DNA of 64,000 nt, from assembly GCA_949592205.1 (NCBI GenBank), contig CATIUR010000004.1, positions 91,534,337 through 91,598,336 of the forward strand, in the 5' to 3' direction. Numbering within the stretch: position 1 is the stretch's first letter; each line of letters starts with the position of its first letter. The position numbers and the translations under genes are program-made. The notes under the pieces were generated by a model. It saw only the letters and a list, made by a program, of their open reading frames with translations, ran no database searches and was not told the origin of the DNA. This DNA is from Helichrysum umbraculigerum. Lineage: Eukaryota; Streptophyta; Magnoliopsida; Asterales; Asteraceae. Below are positions 41,161 to 52,574 of the stretch, one piece after another.

Positions 41161-41165
<5 letters not shown>

Positions 41166-41379
41166 GTATATATATATAAATGTATATGTGTACGTATATC
41201 GGGAGATAATGGATATATCCATAGATAATACATTGTCATCCATATCCGATCCACTATTAATCCACATCCATATCCATATTCATTATTCATCCATTTAGAT
41301 CGTCCATATCCACAATTAAGTGGAAGAATCGGGTGGATATCCACTGGATCGGGTGACGATTGTCATCACTAGTTGCACA

Positions 41380-42100
41380 TAGGCACCACTTCAAAGTTCA
41401 AAGATACAAAGCGAATAATTAGTCAAATATAACAAGTCAATATATAACTTAAATTGTACTCCGTAATGATTTAAATCACTTTCCAAAATAGCAAAAAAAA
41501 ATTATAACCTTCCCTATCGAGCAATGATATAGCTTCCTATTCGAGTTGTCTTTCCTAATAACAAGATGAGTAGAGAGAATAAGTAGATGACACATTAATT
41601 ATTTCAAGTTATTATACATTTATTCCTGCTATGTGATTACCTATTCCATTTCCTTAAGTACGTCGATCATGCTTCCTGCAACTTCAAGTAATCTTGGAAG
41701 TATGTGAAGATCGATGTGCTTGTCAATGACGAAGACAACAGAGCGCAAAACTCGACCAAACAAAGTAAAGTTTTATAAGTAAAAATAATTATGGCCCGAT
41801 TCACAATGTCGATCTTCATCGTTTACAAGCACATCAATCTTCATGTACTTCGTACACAACTAATAATAAAATATTTAGTCCAAAGAGGCTGGAATTTAAT
41901 TTATAGTTTCCAAGTTGTACTTGATGCAGTGTACCTTGTACTACACTTGTACTAGACAGCAGTACGTACTACATAAAAACGTATATTCATCATCAAATCA
42001 AATTAAAATCAACTAAAGTAATACTCCGTATAATTTACGTTAATCGGAATATTAAGGATCATGGGCAGTCGTGTCCTTTTTTGTTTTATCATTTATTTTA
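41380..42100. other. Intergenic with an imperfect foldback
   Basis: No coding frame. Arms 41698-41740 and 41811-41853 are inverted copies of about 40 bases with roughly eight mismatches and a ~70-base loop. The rest is AT-rich without recognisable features. Confidence 0.5.
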
Positions 42101-42315
42101 TTGAAAAATGTTATTTGTAGCCACTATGAATAACAATCACCTTCTATTAAAATAACCGCCAACTTTCTCCGACCACCATAAAACCGTCAACCACATGAGT
42201 TATATAGCTAACATTAATAACATTGTTACTTTTTTATCCATAATCTACTAACCACCCATGGAAAGTTAGTTGTTATGTACCCCTAAGGGCTATGTTTAGC
42301 AAAATTCTATTTTAT
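42101..42315. mobile_element. MITE-like element (copy 1)
   Basis: The left end GAAAAATGTTATTTGTAGCC and the reversed right end AGAATTTTGCTAAACATAGCC are imperfect inverted repeats. A similar-sized element with the same ends lies at 48608-48800. No coding capacity. Confidence 0.4.
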
Positions 42316-45300
42316 TATATCGTCTCTATCTATAATAGATAGACATAGATAGATAGAAGATTAAAATAAAAAACAAATCAAATTAAGTGAATATTAACTG
42401 AAATAATCAAAGAGACGACCGGATTTTAATAAACCAAAGACAAAAACCGAAAGCGGTTTTGGTTTAATAATTCACCGAAACTTTTATCCGATTTCCATTT
42501 TTTAATTTTCAATGACTAGTCATTTTTTAATTTTCAATGACTAATGAATAAACAATTCTGACCTATCAATTTTTGTATTTTATATACATTTTTACTTTTA
42601 TAATATACTAAATTTTAAGCACGTGTATACACACGGGTGATTTAATATGAAAATATTAGCTCAAATACAACCAAACCAACTGATATCACCTAACATAAAA
42701 TAAAATCTAATACCAGAGCTTTTATCTATGTTGTCAACATAAATCTTTAAGGAAAAAAAAAAGAAGGAAAAAAAGACATACATTATTATTATTGTAAAGC
42801 TCAACTTGCATAACAATAATCCCTTATTTCTATATGTTCTCCCTTTTTTGGGTTTAATATAATTTGCTTTTCCAAAAAAAAAAAAAAAAAAAACACCATC
42901 ACAATAATCTTTGATACAATGAATCAATCTATCACAACAAGTAAGCAAATCGTACAACCTCGAAAACTTTCATAGAAACTCAAGGAGAAAGAGAAGCCTC
43001 TTCAAAATTCAAATTACAAAGTAAAAATATTATAATTGTATCAAAATATTGAAGCCAACCTCTTTCGGTATCTTCAAGTTCATTTTTTAAAACGTGAGCA
43101 GTCTGTCTATCAGCAACAATGACAATAGTCACAAAAGATATGAATATATATCTAAAGCAACGGTTGTTGTTGAGCCTGTAAATATAGGAAGGAATGTTAG
43201 AGAGTTGAAGGAGTTACTAATCATTTTTTCAATGACTAATGAATAAACAATTCTGACCTATCAATTTGTAGTTTATATATATTTTTAGTTTTATAATATA
43301 TAATTCAGATAATCCAAGATTTCAAACCCGTGTGTATACATGGGAGATTGATTAATCGAATCTGATTTTAGTTGATGTTATCATAACTTCGTATACTATA
43401 TTATATTTATAAGTTTTCGTATCCATATAGTTTACATCTATGATTCCATGATGTACGTTTTGATCAAATATAACGAACACTTCTTTGTTTCGTAAAAATT
43501 AGAAGTATATAAAATAAATCAAACAATACTTTATGACATGAAGTAATAAATAATTAAACCCAATTTCAATCCCAATTCTAAAGTAAAAAACATAAGCCGC
43601 ATTTAGTTCATGAAAATTAAAAAAAATTCAGCGAATTTGGAATTAGAATTTTGTTTTTTAACTTATTTGGTCGACTAATTGACCATATTGTTCAACAAGC
43701 CTTCGGCTAAATGAACTAGAATTCCTTTTCCTCTTATATATTCTAACCTCCTCGGTAATATCTTGATACCCATAGTTGTATTAGGTAATCCTCTCTCCGT
43801 CCTCAATTGTTTGTCACTAAATTGAAAACACACATATTAATAAAATCACTTTAGTCTCAGTTTTGACCTTTGTGTAATAAGAGTATCAACCTCGGACCAA
43901 TAATTAATATATCTTCTTTGAGATTTGTTTAGTTAAAAATTAAGGGTAGTATGAGAGATTTATTTATCAATGCATATTTATTTTTATAAATAGACAATTA
44001 AATTTTGTGATAAATAATAATAAAATGGATAAATAATTTTGAAGGAAAGGAGTTGGAAATGGTGCCTTATAGAGTATACTCGAAATTCTTTTTGGGAGCT
44101 GATAAACACAACATCAAAATTATTTCATACATTAAAGTTATGTTTTTATATACTTGTACAATAAGTTATAATTGTTGTACAGTGTAACCATATATAAAAG
44201 GTAAATAACTTAATAGACTTGCCCAATTTTGTTGACTCGTGTAACCATATATATCGCACCCCAAAACAAACGATAGAATATTAAAACTATTTAAGAAATG
44301 AAAAAGAAAAAAAACCAAACCTAGGTTTATTCAAATTATTCAATTAAGGTATTACACTATTTAAGTTTAATCAAACTAGTAAACACTATCGTCGTTAAAC
44401 TCTTACAATTCATTAGTCGACTCTTAAGAGTCGAGTCAAAAATTCAAAAAACGAGGCGACTCGGACCTCAACTCTTAAATGACTTTGACTCTTACGAGTC
44501 GTTTATTGACTCTTCCGAGTCTTATGCGACTTTTACGAGTCAGAAAATCAAAAATGCAATGTAATACACAAAATAAATGACACAATATAAAAAAATGACT
44601 ATAATTTATTTTAAATTAAACGTTTGTGTTGATTGCCGATCAATGACTAAATTAAAGACTCTCATCATGCTTTACTTCACTTAAGAACAAAAATCTTAAA
44701 CAATTATATACATATACACATAAATATATATATATTTATTAACTTCACGAGTTAACAACTATGGTAAACACCACTAACTTCAATCACATATCCAAGAATT
44801 TTTATATCAAGTCGCTATAAATAAAAGTGCAAGTTATCAATATATGTAACATAGAATCCAAATTTATCAGTTTGAGGTATTAATAGCTTCTCGCGAAAAT
44901 TAAAGTATAAAATTCGATTTTAGCAAATAAAAGAGTCGAAGTACATTTTCAAAGACTACAGAAAACTTTTGTTAAGAACCAAATTATAGTTAAGTACTTG
45001 AGTCTTTATCTTATAAAAACCGAACTTTAACTTCTTTGCTTGTAATCAAACCTTTAGAACTTTAACACTTTTTAGATCACTTTGATAAAGTTTCAATCTT
45101 AGGTTACCTTTTTTGTCCATTTAGTGAAATCTTAGCAAAAGTACATAAAATAAAATAAAATAATGATAAAACGCTAACCCAATTCCATTTTGTTGGGGCT
45201 AACAAGACTTTCTAGTTTCTCTTTATAACATTGGGCCTTTTAGTATATTTTCATTGAGTTAGCCCAATTCCCATCATCATATCCTAAAAAGTTTTCATGA

Positions 45301-45794
45301 TAAATTATACAAAAAATATAAATTAATCATCTATTCTCCCTTATAAAGGGTTTTAGTACTTTCTTTTTTGCGGTGTTTTCAAAATGCGAAATGACAAAAA
45401 TAGCCTTCTCTATATTGAGCAATATTTTTGTACTTGGAAATAAAGTATAATTCAAACCATATTTATTAGCATAATTTCCTTTTAAATTATTACAGTAAAT
45501 TGAAAGAAATAAATAGTGGCAAATTATTTTAGAAAGGCCATCGGAGTATTAGACAAGCTGACTTATGTTCAAATTTTATAACATTCGTGAAAAGTCTTTG
45601 GAAGTTACAATATCATATGTAAAATTGTCGTTTATGCTCATGACATACTAGGTTTATACAAGTGCCTTCCTAATTTCAACTAATGTTTCAACCTTCATCA
45701 TTTTAATACGAATATGATATGTTGATTTTCAACGCAATTGTATCTTTACGACTCATTAAACTAACAATTTTTATGTGTTTTTATGTGTCACGTA
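42316..45794. other. AT-rich intergenic region
   Basis: No gene is supported. Direct repeats of ~120 bases lie at about 42531-42650 and 43225-43350, each ending in a GTGTATAC hairpin with GGG that looks like a Helitron tail. At 44405-44545 there are several GACTCTTACGAGTC-type palindromes. Poly-A/T runs (42870-42892) and scattered A/T tracts account for most small ORFs. Confidence 0.6.
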
Positions 45795-45822
45795 CCGCTG
45801 CATTGCGCGGGTGACCTACTAG
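45795..45822 (+). mobile_element. Helitron-like 3' end upstream of the transporter gene
   Basis: A short hairpin, CCGCTGCATTGCGCGG, is followed after a few bases by CTAG and T, the typical Helitron 3' end. It is close in sequence to the end at 33039-33066. It lies about 150 bases upstream of the AVT3 start codon. Confidence 0.5.
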
Positions 45823-45970
45823 TCGTACTCAACTTACCCGGATACTGGCTACCTCCATCCATACATTTGTCACGTTATAATCCTCAAACCATTCTCAAAT
45901 ACATCAATTAATTTCCCCTTTAACCCATTTCCCATAATTTTTTAATCACTTTTTTTTAATTAATCACACG

Positions 45971-47257
45971 ATGAACAAGCCTGAAACACCACCATCATCA
46001 TCAAGCGTCGTCCGTACCGTACCGAGAGAAGACTCCCCTCTTCTCGGACACTCGGAGCATTTATCATCAACACCAAAAACATTCGCTAACGTTTTCATCG
46101 CGATTGTAGGGGCCGGCGTTCTTGGTCTTCCATACACATTCATGCGAACCGGTTGGATCACTGGTTTTGTCATGATATTTGTTGTTGCCGGTCTAGTGTA
46201 CCGTGGCATGATGTTATTGATCCAAACACGAAAAAAACTCGAATCACCACTTTCGTATTCTAAAATAAATTCATTTGGTGATCTTGGTTTTGCAGTTTGT
46301 GGGCCCTTTGGTCGTTTATCAGTCGATGTAATGATCATTGCATCACAAGCCGGTTTTTGTGTCGGATATCTTATATTCATTAGTAACACTTTAGCAAATT
46401 TATTTCATACAACAGGAAATGAATCACGAAACTATTTAAAAGCGAGTGGTTACATTATGGGAATGAAAGCGAAGACATTTTATGTATGGAGCTGTTTTCC
46501 ATTCCAATTGGGATTAAATGCGATTCCAACGTTAACATTATTAGCACCATTGAGTATTTTCGCAGATATTGTTGATCTTGGTGCAATGGGCGTGGTTATG
46601 GTGGAAGATGTCGCGATTATGATGAAAAATGCAATAAATGTGCACGCGTTTGGGAGCTTTTCGATGTTTTGTTATGGTCTTGGGGTGGCTTTGTTTTCTT
46701 TCGAAGGAATTGGAATGGCATTACCTTTGGAATCAGAAGCAAAAGATAAAAAGAATTTTGGTAATGTGTTGTATTGGGCAATGATGTTTATTGCAACAAT
46801 GTATGGTGTTTTCGGAGTTTTGGGCTATTTTGCTTTTGGTGAAAATACAAGGGATATTGTGACTGCTAATATGGGTAAAGGTTTAATTAGTTCTATAGTA
46901 CAATTAGGGTTATGTGTTAATTTATTCTTTACATTTCCATTAATGATGCATCCTGTTTATGAAGTAATGGAAAGGAGGTATTGGGAAGGACGGTATTGTT
47001 TGTGGATGAGATGGGCTTTGGTTATGATGGTGAGTTTAGTGGCACTTTTTGTGCCGAATTTTACGGATTTTTTGTCATTAGTTGGGAGTAGTACTTGTTG
47101 TATTTTGGGGTTGGTGTTACCTTCTTTATTTCATTATATTGCATTTAAGAATGATTTGAGTAAGGAGGAACTGATGTGGGATTTAGGGATGATTGTATTG
47201 GGTGTTATTCTTGGTGTATTGGGGACTTGGTTCTCTTTGATAGAAATCCTTTTTTAA
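45971..47257 (+). CDS. AVT3: Amino-acid transporter, AVT3 type
   Basis: The single-exon 428-codon gene encodes a member of the amino acid/auxin permease (AAAP) family, closest by eye to plant AVT3 proteins, which export neutral amino acids from the vacuole into the cytosol. After a ~35-residue polar N-terminus (Pro/Ser-rich, with the Pro-Leu-Leu motif often seen in vacuolar AVTs), the first membrane segment carries the family signature Ile-Val-Gly-Ala-Gly-Val-Leu-Gly-Leu-Pro. About ten further hydrophobic segments follow, including Phe-Ser-Phe-Glu-Gly-Ile-Gly-Met-Ala-Leu-Pro and Tyr-Phe-Ala-Phe-Gly. The length is normal for the family. The ATG is the first in frame and follows a T-rich leader. 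The frame is intact, with no frameshift or stop. Which AVT3 paralogue it is cannot be decided here. Confidence 0.93.
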   Translation: MNKPETPPSSSSVVRTVPREDSPLLGHSEHLSSTPKTFANVFIAIVGAGVLGLPYTFMRTGWITGFVMIFVVAGLVYRGMMLLIQTRKKLESPLSYSKINSFGDLGFAVCGPFGRLSVDVMIIASQAGFCVGYLIFISNTLANLFHTTGNESRNYLKASGYIMGMKAKTFYVWSCFPFQLGLNAIPTLTLLAPLSIFADIVDLGAMGVVMVEDVAIMMKNAINVHAFGSFSMFCYGLGVALFSFEGIGMALPLESEAKDKKNFGNVLYWAMMFIATMYGVFGVLGYFAFGENTRDIVTANMGKGLISSIVQLGLCVNLFFTFPLMMHPVYEVMERRYWEGRYCLWMRWALVMMVSLVALFVPNFTDFLSLVGSSTCCILGLVLPSLFHYIAFKNDLSKEELMWDLGMIVLGVILGVLGTWFSLIEILF

Positions 47258-48004
47258 AGGTGTGGATCTGGGTTTGAAGTTTGAACTTGAAGTGTATCAT
47301 CACATCATACTTCATAGATGATTAGTGGGATATTAGAGAGCTATCAGTAAAAAATGAGGATATGTAGCTCGTTTTGGAGTGTAAACGCTTGAGTGCGTGT
47401 TCTACAATGATGCTTGATATTTATTGATTGGTTTCCGCTGTGTGTTAATATGCGATGTTTATGGGATCGAACTACTTGGAGTAAGAAAATAAGGATACTC
47501 TTACTAGTGAAATGAGAAATACAGTTTGTTTTTATGTTTGAGGTGGATTAAATGTAAGTTTAAAAGCTAATGTAGCGAAGGTTTTAGAGTGTTGTCACAT
47601 TGTTTCGCCTTGCTATCGGCCTATCGCTATATTCATTTAGCGTTGTTAACTTGTTATATGCTTTCGATACACGCCATTCATCATCTATGTATCCTATTAT
47701 ATACAACGAATGTGGTCAATTTCTTAAAAATTGGTCAAATTTACTCTTAAGCTCTTAAAACTCTATTTAACCCATATAACCAAACATCATATTTTTCTTT
47801 TTAAGTAAACAAACAACCACTCTACACAAAATACATCTATAAAACAAACACAAACACTATCATCCTCTTATTACACTTTCACATCATCCCCACTAGCGTC
47901 ACCACTCACAGTCATCGCCGCCATCCCACTGGATCGTGCAGATTCGATGCTAGTATTCGTAAATGGTTGAAATATGCATATCTTTTTTGAAAAAGGGTTG
48001 AAAC
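47258..48004. other. 3' region of AVT3 gene and intergenic DNA
   Basis: The first ~200 bases are probably 3' untranslated sequence, but I see no clear polyadenylation signal. No further gene is visible. The stretch ends in the 8-bp duplication GTTGAAAC (47997-48004). Confidence 0.5.
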
Positions 48005-48377
48005 TAGGGGTGTTCAAAAAAATCGGTTTTTAAACCCTACCCGAGTCAAACCCGAAAACCCTACCCGGTCAAACCCGGGTTTGACCCTACCCGGTTCGGG
48101 TTTTGTGAGTACCCGCCGAGTACATAACCGGGTTGGGGTTTTAGAATTCGAAATCGGGTTGGACCCGGGTTGATACCGGGTCGGGTTGGAAAACCGGTCA
48201 AAAAACCGGTTGAAAACCCGGAAAAAACCCGAAAAAGCCGGTTTTAACCCGGTTGAATAATTTAAAAAACCCGGGTCGGGTTCGGGTCAAAAACCTGTTT
48301 CCCTTCGTTGACTATAACCCGGTTCGGGTTTTGGGTCCGGGTCGGGTTGGGCTAAACCCGATTTTTGTTCACGCCTA
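48005..48377. mobile_element. hAT-type MITE
   Basis: It starts TAGGGGTGTTCA and ends TGTTCACGCCTA, imperfect inverted repeats, and is flanked by GTTGAAAC on both sides (47997-48004 and 48378-48385). The interior consists of degenerate CCCGG/GGGTT words (ACCCGAAAACCC and similar), a composition unlike its surroundings. No coding capacity. Confidence 0.75.
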
Positions 48378-48607
48378 GTTGAAACTTAGAACAAATATTT
48401 AGTTTAGTAAAGTGAAGTTAAAAAAGTTTAGTGGTAAAGTTGCATTTGGTAAGGTAGTTTAGACCTGATTCTTTTTCTTGTAACCTGATTTTATTTCGTC
48501 AAGCCAGTTGTTCTGTCTGATAAAATTACATGAGTTTGAGTCTACGTAGGTGTTCTTTCTTTTATGTGGGTTAAAAAACATGATTTAGCTATCTTAAATT
48601 ATAAATT

Positions 48608-48800
48608 AAAATATATATTGAAAATGCTATATGTAACCCATAGGTTTATGAATAAGAAATTCAGACACGCATTGAATGTGTGTACCTTAATAATAACCAC
48701 ATTCCCCTGAATATAACTTCACTCACCCAACTTGATATACCACCTTTTTATGCATGATCTAACTCTTAAACGTAGCCCTTAGGGCTACATATAACAAAAT
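48608..48800. mobile_element. MITE-like element (copy 2)
   Basis: Left end GAAAATGCTATATGTAACCC and reversed right end GAATTTTGTTATATGTAGCCC form an inverted repeat; it resembles the element at 42101-42315. A (TA)n tract follows. Confidence 0.5.
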
Positions 48801-49350
48801 TCAATATATATATATATATAATGGTAATTAGAGTAAAACAGAGCAGAAGTACACAGCATTTGAGTCAGTAGCGGAGGCAGCGGAGCTAGAAACTTTAGTC
48901 ACGGGTAGCACGAAATAAATTAATACTCACTTTATTTCACATTTATTATAGTTCAAAACTAAAAGGTAAACCCGCTAAATGATCATATTATCTATCGATA
49001 AACATAAGGCACGGGGAAAACTCGAAAACTACGAAACCAAAAAGAAAAATTCTATAAAATCAGATAACAAATTGGAGAAAATCACGTGTGTGTAGTCAAG
49101 TCATGACTTGATCTAAAATTGAATATGTAATCTGTTTGTGAGCCGTTAATTCAAAGTAATACACCTTTTAACATTGAAATTTAGCTGGTGAGCTTTTTGA
49201 ATTTAAATTAATTAAGAAAAGTTTTTACATGTTTGATAGGACCAAAATTCTACAAGAATAATAAGCCTCTTATTTTTTAAATAGTAGTTGTAATAAATTT
49301 TTTACTATATTATTAACAATTTGACAACATATTAAAGTTAATAAAAAAAC
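48801..49350. other. Intergenic, no gene seen
   Basis: The stretch is AT-rich. A phrase of the AGCGGAGGCAGCGGAGCTAG kind (48870-48889) is common in plant repeats, but no element boundaries could be set. Confidence 0.5.
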
Positions 49351-49413
49351 TGGCCAGATAGACTCGAACGTACGACCTTTGATTTGCTGAGCAGAATCTT
49401 AGCCAGCTGATCA
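49351..49413 (-). other. tRNA-like remnant (SINE head or tRNA pseudogene)
   Basis: On the minus strand GTTCGAGTC (49361-49369) matches the pol III B box, and GATCAGCTGGCTAAG (49399-49413) resembles a tRNA D-arm/A box at the proper distance. An acceptor stem cannot be paired, so it is not a functional tRNA. Confidence 0.45.
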
Positions 49414-51978
49414 AAAGAGTGTTTTATGTTATTATTTGTCAACGTCGATACTTATCACATGTAGAATACCTATAAACTACTTTCAGAAAAATCACAGTTC
49501 TGGTTGTTTGACTAATTAGGTAATTAAAATGTTTATATAAACATTATAATTGATTACAAGATTAATCACATATCTAAACAATCGCTTAAATCACTATCAA
49601 AATGTGATCAGAAGTAAAACATCAATTAAAAAATTGTCACTTGTGACTGTCATCACATGTCATGCTTGTGGTGTTAAAGAATTGTACGTGCATCATGCAT
49701 TTCTACCCATTGGTAGTTTAAGTCAGCCTCATTTTTATAGACGCTTAATCAATTAATAACTACAATTATATTAAGATTTAAAAATAATTAAGGGTAAAAA
49801 TTAGATAAAAAAGAATCAATCTGTTGTTAAAAAATCACTTGAAATCTTTTTCCAACTTAAAAACTGATGAATTAAACGATGAAATTCGGGGAAAACATGG
49901 AACTGGTCACTACCCCGGGGGCGAGACATGACTGCGACTTAAGATTCAGGTATCATAAATAATAAAAGATACCATCCATCGTATGTGATCAAGTGTTAAG
50001 TAACTTGAGTGCTAATATGAAGTATGGATTTTGGTAGGGATCGGATTATCACACTACAGTTGCTGTTTTAACCCAAACTTAGAGAAGTTAGGTGGTGATG
50101 AATCCAATTAGGGTTAAGCACATCAATCTTGGCGAAGATGATGTATTCTGGTATGTGTGTTATGTTTGGCTCACTCTCGAGTTTTTATACCCTTGAGGGA
50201 TAGCCCATAATTGGCTGTATAGGCTTGGCCCGGCCCATCACGTTTTCCCGCCTAACGGTCATATGTGCATGGGGGCGTGGAACTCGCCTAAAAGTGTCTG
50301 GCACGTTTTTGGACCCATTGTACCACCAATGGGGAAGTGTGACAGCTGGCTCGTCTGTTTGTCCAATGGATCGGCCAATGGGGTACAAGGAAGAAGGTTG
50401 ACCTTTGTGATGTTTTATCTGACATAGCACTCTTCACAGATATGCTATGTCATAGAATGTTTTGACGTGCGGGGTCAAGCCTAGGGGATTGACCCTTAAT
50501 ACATTTTGTGACGCGGGTAATAACCCTAAGGTTATACATGCCGTCTATCCTAGAGCTCACGCTGGCAGGGTTGTTTATTCGTGGTAAACCCTGAAGGGTG
50601 GCTACACCATTAGTATGCATATGTGGTAAACTAAGGTAACTAGATTTTAGCATTTGCTAGAAAATGCTTTTAATGAATCGTGACAATAAGATCTGCACTA
50701 GTTGCGGTCAATGCAAGGATCCAAGTGAAAGAAAACATAACTTAATTAGAAACGTCTTGCAAGAGACAAGACCAAATATTCAATCATATCGACGAACGAA
50801 GTTACAACTACGTCACACCTTTTTTTAGAAGGGATTATGCGGCCTTTTTTGGGGTTGGCGTGACCCGTGGGGATACTATCGTACATACACATTTATTAGG
50901 TATGCCAAATAGGTTCGACAAGGCATATGAAGCAGTAATCAAAACGCCGGCTTCGTTACTAGGGACTCAAGACGTACAAGCAAATTCACAAAAAGACATG
51001 CGAATCTTGACTAAATGATTACAATATCAATTATAAAACTCATGACAAGAAAAGAGATCAAAATAGATCAGCAAATAGAAGTTTGATACATATCATATGT
51101 CTTGGGTAATATAGTTACTTTAAATACATTTACATGCACTAATCCTATCCTATATCTCATTACTATATAAAATCAACTAAATGCCTTCAAAACATGCCAC
51201 GTCAATCTCTTAAAACTTGACACCTGATGAGGATCAAAATGTTACACATCATCATTTAAGACACTAATCCACCTCAAAATATAACACAGGTAAACACAAT
51301 TTTTTATGTTATCACTAAATCAAATTTTAATCACTACCCATCTTCATTGAACCAATTTTTACTTTTTAATCAACATCATCTTAAATTCTTAATTATCCTA
51401 TTTACATGAGATTACACAACACTTTTCATCTTAGTGTTTTCTTGTTCTTCATCTCCTATTCTTTGATGATCTTCTTTCTAGCTTGTGTCCCTAAAGTTGG
51501 TTCAGGATTTTATAAGTACGACTTTAAACTTCAATTCATAAATTTGAAATAACTTTGCTTTATTGGATTTTGTTTATATTTTGGGTGACTCTATGAACAT
51601 TTGTTTACTTTTGCTATAGCTAACATTTTGATGAGTGGTGTTAATAATACATGCCACAACAAAATGGGAGCTGATCATAGGAGGGGAGAAAATGTTAATA
51701 TGTAGCGGGATATTAATTAGGGCTTATTGTCTGTAAATGTATCGAAGTTGTCCGAAAATGCTTTTGTATGCATCCATGTTCAAAATGTTCTATTGTATGC
51801 AACTAACATACTAATCGCTTCTTTTGTGTGTATTAATTAACAGACTAATGCTGTTTTGTGTACGTGGCACTTGTTAATCCTTATTTTTGGCACCTGGCAT
51901 CCACGTAGGTGCCACGTAGATGCCTCGTCACTCGTAACTTCATTACATTTTTTTCCCACTACATCGATTATTACCCCT
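49414..51978. other. Intergenic, no gene seen
   Basis: No frame looks coding. The segment 50170-50660 is less AT-rich and may be a decayed element, but no family motif was found. At 51889-51913 GGCACCT and AGGTGCC form a small hairpin in a GCCACGT-rich stretch just upstream of the next gene. Confidence 0.4.
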
Positions 51979-51985
51979 TATAAAG
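51979..51985 (+). promoter_or_regulatory. Possible TATA box of the PB1-like gene
   Basis: TTATAAA lies about 590 bases before the start codon, followed by a C/T-rich leader; the gap is explained by a probable intron in the 5' leader that ends in TACTTGCAG at 52572. Confidence 0.35.
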
Positions 51986-52574
51986 ACAAATTAGGGCTTT
52001 GGATCTCATTCAATATTTCCTCCACAACTTTTTACCCCCCGTAAACCTTCACAAACTCTCTCTACAATCACCTCTAAAACTCGAAATCTTCAACGTTTTT
52101 GGCTGGATTTCAGCTGGATCTGATTATCTTAATGTTTTTGTAGGTTCGTCTCTTTGTCTCTTTCGCTAAATTAGGGCTTTTTTGTACATTTCGTCATGGC
52201 TTAAACTCTCAAAGTTGATCATCTTTAAAATCACGTAATCGGTTGTTAGTAGTGTTATATTGAAGAGATTTCATGTTTATCGCTGTTAAATATAACGATG
52301 CTCTTCTAAAAAAAATTAGGGCTTTTTATGCTTCTTGTGAAACGGTGTAAGTTTGAAAGTTGATGAACTATATATCGATCTAATCGGTTGTTTGTACCCT
52401 TAAACTTATGTAATTTCATGTTTATGTCTGTTGTTCCTTACCGAGAAAAAATTTGAAGCTTATTTTCTAGGGTTTTGAATAGATTTATGAATTTCTTTTA
52501 AATTGCATGGCTTCATGAAACAAATCACGTAGTTGCATGAAATAATATATTAATGTTATGTTATACTTGCAGAA

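Larger units (their letters stand above)
33514..41379. mobile_element. hAT-like non-autonomous element, hugely expanded by insertions
   Basis: GTTGCACA (33514-33521) precedes TAGGGATGGCAAT and recurs (41372-41379) directly after ATTGTCATCACTA. The 8-bp duplication and the short imperfect terminal inverted repeats starting TAG fit hAT elements. Both ends are rich in CCATATCCA-type repeats and their inverted form. The interior holds the (TA)n tracts, M1, M2, SINE and Ulp1 Mutator-like element, presumably later insertions. The pairing of the two ends is inferred from the duplication alone. Confidence 0.45.

Noticed and set aside
42661..42957. 98-codon minus-strand ORF with a Phe run
   Set aside because: Depends on a poly-A/T tract (42870-42892); no domain or homologous frame.
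45964..46389. 141-codon minus-strand ORF opposite the AVT3 gene
   Set aside because: Antisense shadow of a clear transporter reading frame.
50404..50452. Short inverted repeat GACATAGCA...TGCTATGTC
   Set aside because: Nine-base stem only, no conservation evidence and no gene nearby; too weak to list.
51228..51245. CTGATGAG word as a hammerhead ribozyme core
   Set aside because: The matching GAAAC part and stems are not found nearby.
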